A stretch of DNA of 64,000 nt from Entoloma clypeatum (lineage: Eukaryota > Basidiomycota > Agaricomycetes > Agaricales > Entolomataceae), in the NCBI GenBank assembly GCA_963565915.1, contig OY751485.1, forward strand, positions 5,642,001 to 5,706,000, read 5' to 3'. The notes under the pieces were generated by a model. That model did no database searches and was not told where the DNA came from. It saw only the letters and a program-made list of their open reading frames with translations. This document shows positions 55,001 to 64,000 of this stretch, in pieces; within the stretch, counting starts at the first letter, position 1, and every line of letters begins with the position of its first letter. The position numbers and the translations under genes are program-made.

Positions 55001-55113
55001 TACATGTGCCTCCTCCTTGGATCGCTTCTCTAGCAGGCGGGATTGTGCTATGTCACCTTATCGCCGAAGTGAGGATGGCTGCACAGCCCCTCCAAAGTCA
55101 GGACAGAGCATAG
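52091..55113 (-). mobile_element. pogo/Fot1-type transposon (3.0 kb)
   Basis: Inverted terminal repeats of about 49 bp, starting CTATGCTCTGCCCTGACTTC at the left and CTATGCTCTGTCCTGACTTT from the right end, with a TA on each side (52089-52090 and 55114-55115). TA targets are standard for this group. It carries a transposase of the DDE_1/CENP-B-like kind on the minus strand. Confidence 0.85.
52593..54800 (-). pseudogene. pogo/Fot1-like DDE transposase (probably broken)
   Basis: From 54800: MPATQIAGRKHNTGPAYERR, a Psq-type helix-turn-helix (MTIAEAAQIHD) split by an intron at about 54620-54665 (GTTTCC...TTCCAG), then VKVSTLHDRLRGC and a CENP-B-like part (LSTDEEAILLDWACLNS). The catalytic core has FNMDEKGIQMGG (first Asp, about 54235), FVLTIDGHDSHET (second Asp, about 53830) and LPSKTTHKLQPLDVGVF (third Asp, about 53750). 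The last 300 residues include a coiled coil (EKEYDSVCMQNEVLVDAMED) and end near 52593. Stops between about 54260 and 54390 and frame changes near 53940 mean it needs unseen introns or is inactive. Confidence 0.8.
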
Positions 55114-55115
55114 TA

Positions 55116-55279
55116 TTGGAACTATTGGCTCGTGACGAGGCCAATAGCTCCAAATAGTTTAATATATTTTTGTGAAAATGCTGATGCAATGTGGCCCAGC
55201 ATATGCTTATCATCACCAAAACCCAAATACAAGTACCGGAAGAAAGAAAACGAAATGCAAATATAGAATACCGAATACC
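55116..55279. other. Remnant of a foldback-type repeat
   Basis: TTGGAACTATTGGCTCGTGA and CCAAATAGTTTAA...GAAAATGCTGATG resemble the arms of the element at 49705-50435. The pogo element appears to have landed in or beside such a copy. Confidence 0.45.
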
Positions 55280-56668
55280 TCACCTCACAGCCAGATAAAG
55301 CCCCTCCACCGCCACGTTACCTTGCCAAACCCCGAGCCTCCTCACCGCCCTCAACACCGCCGGTGCTGGAAGTACCAGCAGGAACGCAGGTATCCCGATG
55401 ATGAGAAGTAGGAGGGTGATCATGATTGTGATGCTCGGCTTGATGACGAGAAAGTAGAAGAGAGCTTGGTACGACGTCGGATCTGTGAACTGTCCATCCT
55501 GTCAGGACGCGGAGCGTTTGATGGAAAGGGAGGGAGGTTAGACGTACCATGGCGTATGCATTCCTGTAGAATGAGCGTTCAGGAACGAGGTCGCCGGGAG
55601 CGGCCGCGATGCCAGCTTCGAGCTCGGCGGCGGTGGGCTGTCGTAGGCGGCGGAAGATGGGTCGTGGCGGGTAAGGCGCTGGATAGGACAGCGGCGAGTG
55701 GAAACGTGTCTGTAGCGCGAGCTGGTTCGGTGTAGAAGCAGACATGTGTGATGGTGTGATAAGGTGAAAGAGGGTGTTGCTCTCACCTCGCCGCGCGCAA
55801 ACGCACGAGCACCCAGCAAGTTGAAGAAGCATAGGATGGCGCCGAGTGGAAGCGCCATGAGTAGCGTCGTCCCGGCCTGTGATCATTCCTTGGATTAGAG
55901 GGGAGGTAAATCATGTGGAGGATGCATGCTCACCACTGTGAGTACGAAGAGATACACCCACGCCAGCAATGCGTACGGAAAGTTCACCAGCAGGAGATGC
56001 ACCAACGCCCGATAATACGCCGCCTTCCCCATCGGGCGGAAGTACCTCCTCCAGCTCTCGGCGGACCCCCTCCTTCCCCTCCCGCCCGCCGACTCGGGCT
56101 CCTCGCGGTCCTCCTGCATCATCAAAAACGAGCGGACATTCATCCTCGCCCCGCCATTTCTCCAGTTGTCGTCGTCGTCGTCGTCCGTGCAGAACAGCGA
56201 AAGGCACGTCTGTGCTAAAGAAGGCGCTGCGAGTGGTGCCATGCTGCCGGCATGTGAGACAGCCGAGAAACCACGAGGGCGGCCGGTCCTGGTGCGTTGG
56301 AGGAAGGGTGTGGATTCAGTCGCGTCTTCGTCGTCGTTGTCGTCGCGCTCGACCCCGGGGTAAGACATGGAGGCGGAGATGCGTGGGGACGACTCGGACG
56401 AGGGTGTGTGGTCGTGCTCGTGCTCGCGGTCCGAATAGGATTCTGAGGAGGAGATGTGTGCTTGGTGGGGGTGTGTGGCGATTGTAGGAAGTCTGCGAGA
56501 GCGGCGTGCGCGCTGTCTGCGCTGTGGTGATGGGTAGGGAGGGGGCGGGTCTGGGTTGGGTTCTGAGTTTTGGAATTCATTTTGGCGTGGATCGCACGGT
56601 TGTGGATGGGGAGAAGCATCGGTGGGGGTGGACTGTGCGGCGAGATCCTCAGGGGACATGGCCGCCAT
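55280..56668 (-). CDS. Four-helix membrane protein with putative 'sensor' domain
   Basis: The start at 56668 (MAAMSPEDLAAQSTP) leads into about 190 residues of low-complexity Ser/Pro/Asp/Glu-rich cytosolic sequence (poly-Asp DDDDDD near residue 165). A membrane domain follows: ALVHLLLVNFPYALLAWVYL; after an intron, TLLMALPLGAILCFFNLLGA; after another, a loop (RFHSPLSYPAPYPPRPIFRR, PERSFYRNAYAM); and finally FTDPTSYQALFYFLVIKPS with ITIMITLLLLIIGIPAFLLV. It ends WQGNVAVEGLYLAVR with TGA at 55280-55282. The helix-helix-loop-helix-helix pattern and the YRNAY/FTDPTSYQALFY blocks fit the fungal form of the putative sensor family (PF13796-like); function unknown. Complete. Its promoter side now faces a retrotransposon. 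Confidence 0.7.
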
Positions 56669-56980
56669 GATGGCCGGAGCGAAGCTGGGGTTATTAGACC
56701 AATAACTTACTAATGCAGTAATTCAAATTCGGGTTCAAACTTACAACAATGTATTGAATTATTGTCTTTGGCGCTGTCGTTACTGCAGGTATAACCCGAA
56801 AAATGAATGTATTTAGTGGCATACTAATACATGTGGTTTATCGATTGTGCATGATTTGGGAGAGGCCCCGCTAGGGGCTCCGACTAGCTGTGGTCTGTGA
56901 TATGGGACAATGTGAGCAGCGCTCCCCGAGACATTAGGAGTGTAGTGACACACGCTAAACAGTTGTCCCCATGAAATTAG
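56669..56980. other. Junction of host promoter and YR retrotransposon 3' end
   Basis: Holds the promoter of the sensor-type gene (minus strand, start 56668) and, nearer 56980, the 3' flank of the recombinase frame. GCCCCGCTAGGGGC at about 56865 is a small palindrome. I could not define the element's end here. Confidence 0.4.
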
Positions 56981-58230
56981 TCAATGCGCTCCGGCGTTGG
57001 TTCTCCGTCGGATGGGCGGCATGGTGTGTCGAAGGAACTCATCGCTTAGAGTGGTGTTGTCCTGCATATAGGGAGCCATGATTTCTGCGTGGGCTCGTAG
57101 ATAGACAGTGAAGGCTTCGCTGGCCCATCTTCCCTTTACTCTTAGTGCGTCAAACGGGAGTCCACGGAGGAGATATTCAAGGGTGGCTCCGATCCTGATG
57201 CTGTGGCCCTGTAGCAGTGGTTGGTTGGTTGCTTTGAGAACTTCGTTGAGATGTCTTATGAAGGCGTGTCGGGTGAGGGGGCGGAATTTTCGTTCCCCCG
57301 TCTTGCGGTACGCGAATAGCGCAGCTTCTTCGGGTGGGTTGTTGATTTTGAAATGGTTTTCGAGTGCGGCTTGGGGATCGGCTTCGTTGTTTTGTCTTGC
57401 CCAGTATACATCCTCCCCACCTGGTGAGGTCTTGGTACGTGGAAGACGGAAGACATGTTGAGTGTTTCCGTGGCGGTCGGTGATGATTTTAACATTTTTT
57501 CGCTTGACGTGTATGTTGGGATTGAAGTGATCTAAGTTCTGTACTGTGAACTCCCCTAGACGCGCCGCGCACCAAAAGGTGGTCGTGAGGCAGGCGTAAA
57601 TTGACGCGTCGAGTGGATCTGCTAAGTTTAGCAGGTTCTTGATGGTGCAAACTGTCGAGAGGAGGAGGGGGGGATGTTTGGCTTTCTTGGAATCGGGCGG
57701 CGTGAGGTTGAGGGCTGCCCTGAGAAGTGTGTTAATGGTGGGTTTGTGTACATCCAGGGGGAGGCCGTGGATGATGTGCCATGCTCGTATGGCTGCCATG
57801 TAGTTGGTGATGGTGGATACTGAGTAAACACCTGCTAGTGCTGAGGCGAAGACTTCAATGAGTTCGCGGGAGGCTGGGGCTCAATCTCTCTCTGGGATTC
57901 CGGCGTGATCGCAAAATATATGAAATGCCGCCAGACCTGATCCATAAGTTTCTTCCGTGCTTGAAGCCCATGCTTCTTTTAAGATGTCTTCTACGTGAGA
58001 GACCATTGCTTGAGTGAGGGGAAGAGGTTCGCCTTGGTTGTTGAGTGGTAAACGTGTCGTAACTGGGCGCCAAAGCCTGAGTCGGTCTTTTGCAAGACAA
58101 GGGGGACGGAGGATGATTGTGGGAGGTGTGTCATGGCCATCTGCTGGTGGGATGTTGACATTCATCACGTTGGCTGGTGTCTTCATCCTCATTAGGATCT
58201 CGGTCGTGGTTGGGGCTGATGGTGGTGCGA
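56981..58230 (-). pseudogene. Tyrosine recombinase of the DIRS/Ngaro-like element, one TGA
   Basis: Cuts and rejoins DNA during integration in place of a DDE integrase. The N-terminal SAM-like core-binding part reads MVSHVEDILKEAWASSTEET, then YGSGLAAFHIFCDHAGIPER, then D-stop-APASRELIEVFASALAG (TGA at 57881-57883, arginine expected). The catalytic domain follows from MAAIRAWHIIHG. The active-site residues are present: Arg in FWCAARLGEF, His-x-x-Arg in GHSIRIGATLEYLL, and Tyr in AFTVYLRAHAE, the nucleophile. It ends RRRTNAGAH. Apart from the TGA the frame is open over 1.2 kb. The start is not certain; an ATG around 58190-58230 in this frame overlaps the RT-RNase H frame. Confidence 0.82.
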
Positions 58231-60299
58231 TGCCGACCGAGGCTAGCACTGCTGTCATTTTCGATGAGGTGGAGTAATTCGAGGGTTTCCTGTTCGAGTT
58301 CGCTATGTAAGTGGCAGAGCTGGCGTCGTTCGTCAAGGTTGATGAGCTTTGGTTCGTGGTGTCGCGATTGGGTAGCCATCCTGCTCTGAAAGTCTGAGAT
58401 GTCATGGACGAGATCTGCGATTTCTGGGGGAATGTCGAGACGAGGGAGGAGGAAGTGGGTGGGGGGGTATATGCCTCTTGACGGACCATCTGCTGGGTTG
58501 CGAGCTGAGGGAACGTAGCGCGTGTGGATGTTAATTCCCAATTCTTCTTCCAGGTCGTGAATTCCTCAAAAGATGTTGTTGATGGCCTGGTTCTTGCTGC
58601 GATCTCGCCACCAACCCTCAACAACTCCCTTGTTGTCTCCGTAGATGTAGAAATGCTTGATGCTGGGATGGAGTTTGATGACCCCGAGGACGATGAGCTC
58701 AAAGCCGACTGCTTCGGCCCACCCAATGTCCCTGCCATCCGTCTTCCAGCCCTCTGCCAGCGTCCATGCTCGCCATTGTGGTCCGAGGGTGATCCCGATT
58801 CCTGTCGTAGAGCTGGCATCCGAGAAGGCTTGAAGTTCGAGTATTTCGGTTGGTGGGGAAATGAGTTGAGGGAGTGGGGGTTTGGACAACTGCTCCGTCC
58901 ACCATTCAAGGTCCTTGATGACTGATTGTGGTGGGGTGCGTGGCTTGAAGGGTTCGGCGTGAAATAAACCGAACATAATTTCCAGACCCGTGAGGTATGC
59001 GCGGCCTCGTGGGATTACATAAGAGGCATGCAGGAGTTTACCATACAATTTCCTCAGTTCATCGAGATTGTGGGTGCGTTTTGTGGACCAGTCAACAATG
59101 GCTTTGCGGTACTTGTCATTCTTCTTGTGTGGGAGGGAGACTGTTTTATGTTCAAGGTCCCAGTGAAGTCCAATGAACTCAGCCGTCGTGGCGAAAGGTG
59201 TGTCTTTGGTGAGCTGCCACGGAATTCCCAGGTAATCGGATATGTTGTCTATGTCTTGCATGCCATATGCGTACATGTTATTAGGATTGTGGGCGGGCAG
59301 AATTTTGAGTGGGAATTTCATGTCTTCGTGCCACTGTTCGACATGGTTGTCCGGCCAGGTTCTCCCTGTGAACCATAGACGTCCCCCTTCATGCTTCTGT
59401 CCTCCGTTGTCAATGATGGTCTGCCTCAGGTCATTACGAAGTATGTTGTAAGTTTCAATATGTTCTCGTCGCAGCCTGAAGAAAAGGTGGTCATCTACCC
59501 ACTTGGCTATGGGACCAATGCCCCGTGCTCTCATGATGTCTAACCCTGCATCTGCTATGAGGCCGTGGACTCCAGCCGACGAGGCTAACCCGAAGCAACA
59601 GCATGTGTCGATGGCGAATTCATCATCTTCTGATAAGCGCACTACGAGGCCTGGCCACTGATCTGGTCTGATGGGAACAGTGCGATATGCTTTGGCTACA
59701 TCTCTTGTTGCTGCTTCGGTTCCCGCAGGTAGGGAGGATATGAGGTTGCAGACAGTGTCGAAAGTTCCCCAGGAGCAAGGAAATTGGGAGGTGTCAATCG
59801 AGATATTGATTGATGGGTTATTGTTGGTGTGACTTGGACGTGGAAAGGACAGGTCCTGAATTAACCTATACTTTCCTGGTTGTCCTGGTTTGGGAATGAT
59901 GGACATGGGTGATGTTTGGAAGGGACCGATTTCGGCTTCGAGTTCCAGTTTTGTGAAAGGACCCAGATAACGTTGCTTGTCGAACTCGTTGTGTATCATA
60001 TTGTGGAAAAAGTCTGTATACGTGGAAATGGAGGGGTTGTTAGGAGGTGTGTGTGTGTGGAAGATGCGCGTGATGCCCGCATCAAAACCAAAGATTAAAC
60101 TAGTGGGTATGGTAGGGTACTTAGCTATGAGTCCATTGTCTACTAAGGCCTGATGCCAGTGCTGTGGTATGTACGGAGTGATGGCCTCATTTCTGCGGAG
60201 AGCAAGGCTCAGTGAGAGGGCAGGTTTGGGCGCCGTGGGTGCTGACTCCGCATCCTGAGCATTCATGTCGTTTGCTGTGATCTGCGCGATTGCAGCCAC
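58131..60299 (-). pseudogene. Reverse transcriptase-RNase H of the DIRS/Ngaro-like element, one TGA
   Basis: Starts MAAIAQITANDMNAQDAESA. RT motifs: YRLIQDLSFPRPS; ATRDVAKAYRTVPI (motif A, catalytic Asp); FGLASSAGVHGLIADA; and AKWVDDHLFFRLRRE (motif C, V-D-D). It continues ISDYLGIPW and AEFIGLHWDLEHKTVSLP (thumb). RNase H follows: LQAFSDASSTTGIGI (Asp), GWAEAVGFELIVL (Glu) and YIYGDNKGVVEGWW (Asp). A TGA at 58566-58568 sits in INNIF-stop-GIHDLEEEL, where arginine is expected. After it the same frame gives YVPSARNPADGPSRGIYP, the RNase H tail common to this group. Without the TGA it is open for over 720 codons. Confidence 0.87.
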
Positions 60300-62159
60300 T
60301 GACTCGTTGCCAGTCCAAGCATAGGACTTGGCTGAGGGGGTTGATCAGTTGCCCCTTCGAGTCCCGGGAGCATCTGGTCCTCTTACCGTTCCATGAGGAT
60401 GTCGCAGCGCAGTCTGCGATCTTGTGCGCGTGTCTCCCTAGACAGACAGCGCATGCGGAGAGGCTGGTTGGGACAGTCTTCTCGGTGCTCCTTCGGGTTC
60501 GGTTCCTCTTGCCGCGTTGGGGGGAAGCCGAGCGAGAACGGCCACCTCTGCGTGCAGCTGGGGATGCAGAGCGTTGTCCATGGCGTCCTCGACCCAATCG
60601 GATGCGGTGGGATCTCGGGGGGGAACGGGCTGGGGAAGGTGAGCGGTTGCTGGAGCTGTGGTCCATGGTCCGCCTTCCATGATTGCGAGCGTTGGTGGCG
60701 GTGTTCTGAAGCCGAGAAGTAGGAGAGGGGGAAATCGCGATTTGGGGGAGAGTGGATTCGAAGAGAGTGGTGTGCCGCCGAGTTTTAAAGGTTGAAAGAG
60801 GGGGAGGAATGAGGGGAAGGCATGGATGTGGTGGTGATGTGATCATGCATGTGGTTGAGGCGTGTTGGTGACGCGAGAATGATAAGGTGCGTGGTGAGCG
60901 AGGAGCGGCACGCATTGTCATCGAGGCACAGGTGTGTGTGTCTGTGAGCGAGGAATAGAAAAGAGTGAGCAACAGACCCGATGATTGGGTTGAAGTAGGA
61001 TGAGTGTATGGGTTTGGTTGGTTTGGAAGCACGACGCGACACGTGATGATGCGGCGTTGGTTATGTGCGGGCCGTTTGCACGTTGCAGTCATGAGACATG
61101 TGCGGCCAGACGCCAGTGTAGCGTGAGGTGGATGCATGACGCAAGCGAGCATCGGTGTGACGCCGGTTGTGCGCATGTGAATGGGTTTGTTTGTTGAGGT
61201 GATAGTACGGTGTGATTGGGTTGATGAGAAATGAATGGGAAAATCGTGAATAAAGCTGAATGTTGTTTGAGAAATTGAGAACGTACCATGCTTATGTTGT
61301 TCCTGACGAACGTGAGGCGGGCTTGGATGTTGAGTAGGCGTTGAGAGCTGAATTCGGCAATGTCGAAGGCATCGTCGGTGCCTAGGGTGTCGAACCACTG
61401 TTTTCGAACTATGGCCTGATATTCGATGAGGGCATCATCTATGTCGTAAGCTTGGTTAGTGCGTTCGAAGTCTAGGCCACAGAAGAAGTCGACTATAGCG
61501 TTGATGTGGGTAGGTGGGAAACGCTCTTCTTTCATCGTGCGTGCGAAGATCTTCCCTGCGAAGGAGATTTGATCCCAGGTGAGCGCTGTGTCAGGTTGCG
61601 CGTTGCGAGAGGCTTTCGTGGTGGAGATGGAGCGTAGTTGAATAGATGTGGAGTCATCCATGGCGATGCCGAAGGTTTCGTTGGCGACAGATGTGGTCGG
61701 TCTGGCGGCTTCGAGACAGCCTTCCTTCGTGAAGTACCACAGTTCTACCCATTCACCTTTGCGCAGTTTCCCTTTGGCGTAGTCGGAGGGTTGGAGTTTG
61801 TCGTTCCTCGGTACTCCTGCTCCCCTGGGGAATGCCCCTGCTTTGGCGACTTTCTTCTCCGAGTCTTTAGCCGCTTCTTGCGTAGCCAATCTTTCTGCTT
61901 CTCGCAGTGCCTCCTGTTCGTCCGTTTCTCTCGCGATCCTTTCCGCCTCCTCTCGCTCTCTCTGTTCCTCCGCTAATTTGGTTTGCTCCCATTGGTCGTG
62001 TCGGATTTGCCGGTAGGCTACCCATGATTCTCGTAGGAGTAGGATGACTTCGTCTGGGGCCACGTTGCGGTTGAGGAGATTCTGCCTCGAGGTGGTGTAG
62101 GCCTCTCCCTCAAAATTGGGTTCAGTGTCGAGAAGGGGGTCGGGGATGTTGAATGGCAT
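60187..62159 (-). CDS. Gag-like ORF of the DIRS/Ngaro-like element, with large intron
   Basis: Exon 1 (about 61287-62159) begins MPFNIPDPLLDTEPNFEGEA and has a charged coiled coil (AEEQREREEAERIARETDEQ). A conserved-looking core follows: YAKGKLRKGEWVELWYFTKE, LTWDQISFAGKIF, FPPTHINAIVDFFCGLDF, ERTNQAYDIDDALIEYQAIV and RKQWFDTLGTDDAFDIAEFS. A donor GTACGT at 61286 and an acceptor CTTCAG near 60706 would remove about 580 nt. Exon 2 is Ser/Arg-rich, then has two cysteine clusters: CAVCLGRHAHKIADC (a CCHC-like knuckle) and CLDWQRVSGCNRADHSKRHE with CSGCGVSTHGAQTC. The frame ends at 60187, overlapping the RT ORF by about 110 nt. The two clusters probably bind the element RNA. The intron is inferred from frame and consensus only. 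Confidence 0.65.
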
Positions 62160-62746
62160 TAGTCGTGGTTAAGTATTGTGTGTGTGTGTAAAGGAATGAC
62201 AATGAGAAAAGAATGACAATAGGGAGAAGATTGAAAATACGTGAGGTGTCTCGAAACGAGCTTTATCAGTTGAGGGTGTTTGGAGGTGTGGATGCGGCTG
62301 TGTGCGATGAGTTTGACGTTCATTTCGCAAATTGCTTGGGCCTTGAAGCTTGAAGACCCGCTGAGTGCGGCAGTCTCGTTTGTGAACTAAGTGCCGCTTC
62401 GGAGATGATGGTGGGAGGTATGGTAGATGTCAAAAGGAAACGAGCTTATCAGCTCGTGCTGCTGGAACGTGGACGCGGCAGAGAGAAAGAGTTGATGCCG
62501 CATCCACGTGATGCGCCGAAGACAATACTCAAGTTCCCTCATGCCTTGATTGATACTTTTTTCCTTTTCGCCACCAGAAGCTGGTGCGCAAGACCGATTT
62601 ATGGCCAAGAATCCTCCAGGTTTGTCTGATTTGTTCGCTGACCACTTCCCGTCACGAGGTTGTCCGAAGTTGACGGCCCGGTTCCGAATTGCGATGGGGC
62701 TCAGACTCAACATCCCTCACTAATTCCCCTGAACTTGCAAAACGCG
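62160..62746. other. Intergenic: element 5' flank and RGG gene promoter
   Basis: Contains a (GT)n run at about 62179 and the pair GTGTGGATGCGGC (62287) and GATGCCGCATCCAC (62494), which are inverted with respect to each other. ACGAGCTTTATCAG (62265) and ACGAGCTTATCAG (62441) form a near direct repeat. These could belong to the end structure of the tyrosine-recombinase element, but I could not pair them with its left side. Confidence 0.4.
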
Positions 62747-64000
62747 ATGAGCGGCGGCGGTCACAATTCACGCGGTGGTCGCGGTGGCGGGCGTGCACGC
62801 GGCCGATCTCGAGGACCATCTCACTATCAGCAACGAGGAGGACGAGGACGAGGACGAGGACAAGCGCCGTTCAGGGGTGGAGGATATCATAAGCTGGAGG
62901 AGATGGACGAGGTCTATCTGATGGCAGAGAGTGCGTATATCCACAGCCAGTGTGGTCCGACGTGAATAAACCCTGGCATTCAGACACACTCTATGACCAC
63001 AATCCCAATTCTCGGACTGCGACACCCCGTGGTGGTGGGGTCAGGGGACGTGGGAGGGGCTCCCAGCCGTTGTCTAATCGTGGATCTGGAAATAATACGC
63101 CTGCTAGAGGTGCTGCGACCCCTCGTGGAAGAGGAAGAGCCAACGAATACTTGTCGTCTCCGGGAAGAGGGCTGGGCAGAGGTGGGATCGGCGACAAATC
63201 ACCCAGGGGCCGAGGAAAAGCTCGCGGAGGGGCCAAATTTCGCCCCGATGCACCTCTTTCTGGGTTACTTTACGCGGAAAGACCTCTCCTTCGTCCTGTG
63301 GTTTTTGTGCGCTCGGTGTTGACAGGCACCTTGTTCAAAGAGGAGGATGAAATCTTCAAACCTGTTGCTGAAGACGTCGGTGAGTGGTTATCTCGTTTTT
63401 TTCTGTCCAGTTCAAGAAGATATTTAAAAACACATTTGTAGGCGAAGAAGAAAAGAGTCATGTCCCAACAGCCGACCGAGTCTTCCGAGTTTTCAGTGGT
63501 GGCAATATCCCCCGCATCACCTCTTCGGCGTCAGAAGAAGACGATGATGGCGGTGGAGGTGACGATCTTGAAGAGATCGATTTCAACGACATGGGGAAAC
63601 TTTTAGATCTTCCTGATCATAAGCGATCGGCTGGAATCGAGGTCATCGAAGAGAGGTTTTCGGGTTTTTACATCGACACCAAACCCACGCATGCGGCGTC
63701 ATCTTCACCCCGTGCTGATACCCCCATGGCCGTCGAGGGGCCCACTGTTCCCTCCCAGCCGCACGTTGGCAACATGGACCCCGAAAATATCAAGTTGACT
63801 CCTGGGTTACCCTCTCAAGTCTCCGCCGAGGAAGAGGCCCTCGCCATTGAAACCGGACCAGAGCCAACACTCATAGAGGTCTATCCTTCGTCACCCCATA
63901 CCTCTTCAACGCCAACAGTCCCTGCATCATCAAAAACGTCGTCCGCTCCTCCCATCCAAGCCACAGAGCCAGACCTATCTGCAACGATGCCACAGGACGA
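62747..64000 (+). CDS. RGG-rich protein, 5' part only (runs off the window)
   Basis: The start at 62747 (MSGGGHNSRGGRGGGRARGR) opens a strongly Gly/Arg-rich N-terminus of RGG type, typical of RNA-binding proteins. HKLEEMDEVYL follows, then VWSDVNKPWHSDTLYDHNP, a second RGG region (TPRGGGVRGRGRGSQPL...ARGGAKFRPDAPLSGLLYAE) and PLLRPVVFVRSVLTGTLFKE. An intron at 63380-63441 (GTGAGT...TTGTAG) joins in frame to GEEEKSHVPTADRVFRVFSG, an acidic part (EEDDDGGGGDDLEEIDFNDM) and a Ser/Thr/Pro-rich tail. Exon 1 and the next block differ in frame by one base near 62912-62945; a very short 34-nt intron (GTCTAT...CCACAG) would fix this. The family is not recognised; the 3' end is outside the window. Confidence 0.65.

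Larger units (their letters stand above)
56981..62159 (-). mobile_element. Tyrosine-recombinase retrotransposon (DIRS/Ngaro type), nearly intact
   Basis: Three minus-strand reading frames in the order gag-like (62159 to 60187), RT-RNase H (60299 to 58131) and tyrosine recombinase (about 58230 to 56981), overlapping slightly. This order, with a recombinase in place of a DDE integrase, defines DIRS-like elements; the Ngaro group is known from basidiomycetes. It lacks protease and DDE integrase. Only two in-frame TGA codons interrupt RT-RNase H (58566-58568) and recombinase (57881-57883). The coordinates cover the coding span; true ends (split direct or inverted repeats) were not found. No target duplication is expected for this group. 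Confidence 0.85.

Noticed and set aside
58566..58568. Programmed TGA readthrough in transposon frames
   Set aside because: The bases after the stops differ and no readthrough-favouring context is shared; CGA to TGA decay explains all cases more simply. Retained only as a remote alternative in the finding.
62265..62510. Split direct repeats of the tyrosine-recombinase element
   Set aside because: Short direct and inverted words are present but I could not find partners near 56700-56980, so they cannot be called the element ends.

Overview
The window looks like nuclear DNA of a filamentous basidiomycete, most likely an agaricomycete. Genes have many short GT-AG introns (about 45-110 nt), host genes are compact and on both strands, and the repeats include chromodomain Gypsy elements, pogo/Fot1 and Tc1 transposons, and a tyrosine-recombinase retrotransposon. 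There is no rRNA, no CRISPR and no bacterial operon structure. Assignments come from reading motifs by eye; no searches were run.

Left part (about 1-25.5 kb) is the genic section: an unrecognised multi-exon gene (970-2552, +); a small secreted six-cysteine protein (2824-3018, -); a decayed Crinkler-type effector gene (about 5990-7729, +); the mismatch-repair gene PMS1 (8002-11936, +); an unrecognised gene (12094-13807, +); an inverted, internally deleted second PMS1 copy (13895-15274, -); a DUF4291 gene (15917-16600, -); glyoxalase I (17107-17896, -); two tandem secreted pepsin-like aspartic proteases (18377-20119 and 22029-23974, -), the first with a changed second active-site motif; and an F-box-like gene (24511-25526, +).

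Middle part (about 25.5-55.2 kb) is a transposon-dense block with almost no host genes. It holds a solo LTR, a hAT MITE, two mariner-type MITEs, a 2-kb non-autonomous hAT element, a lone LTR with a gag-like ORF, and a nested Gypsy complex. In the complex, an old minus-strand chromovirus (Gypsy-1, LTRs at 31891-32277 and 48697-49063) was entered by a 1.3-kb solo LTR, itself split by a Tc1 element with very long inverted repeats, and separately by a LINE fragment, itself split by a young chromovirus (Gypsy-2, 38896-44995) whose two 434-bp LTRs read as identical. Both Gypsy elements carry next to the 5' LTR a 10-11 nt primer site complementary to a stretch about 30 nt downstream of the LTR TATA box, the signature of Tf1/sushi-type self-priming. 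A foldback element, another mariner MITE and a pogo/Fot1-type transposon (52091-55113) follow.

Right part (55.2-64 kb): a four-helix membrane protein with a putative 'sensor' domain (55280-56668, -), then a nearly intact tyrosine-recombinase retrotransposon (DIRS/Ngaro order: gag-like, RT-RNase H, recombinase; about 56981-62159, -) lying between divergent promoters, and the start of an RGG-rich gene that runs off the window (62747-64000, +). Several otherwise open transposon frames are broken only by TGA at an expected arginine codon, consistent with CGA to TGA change by CpG deamination.
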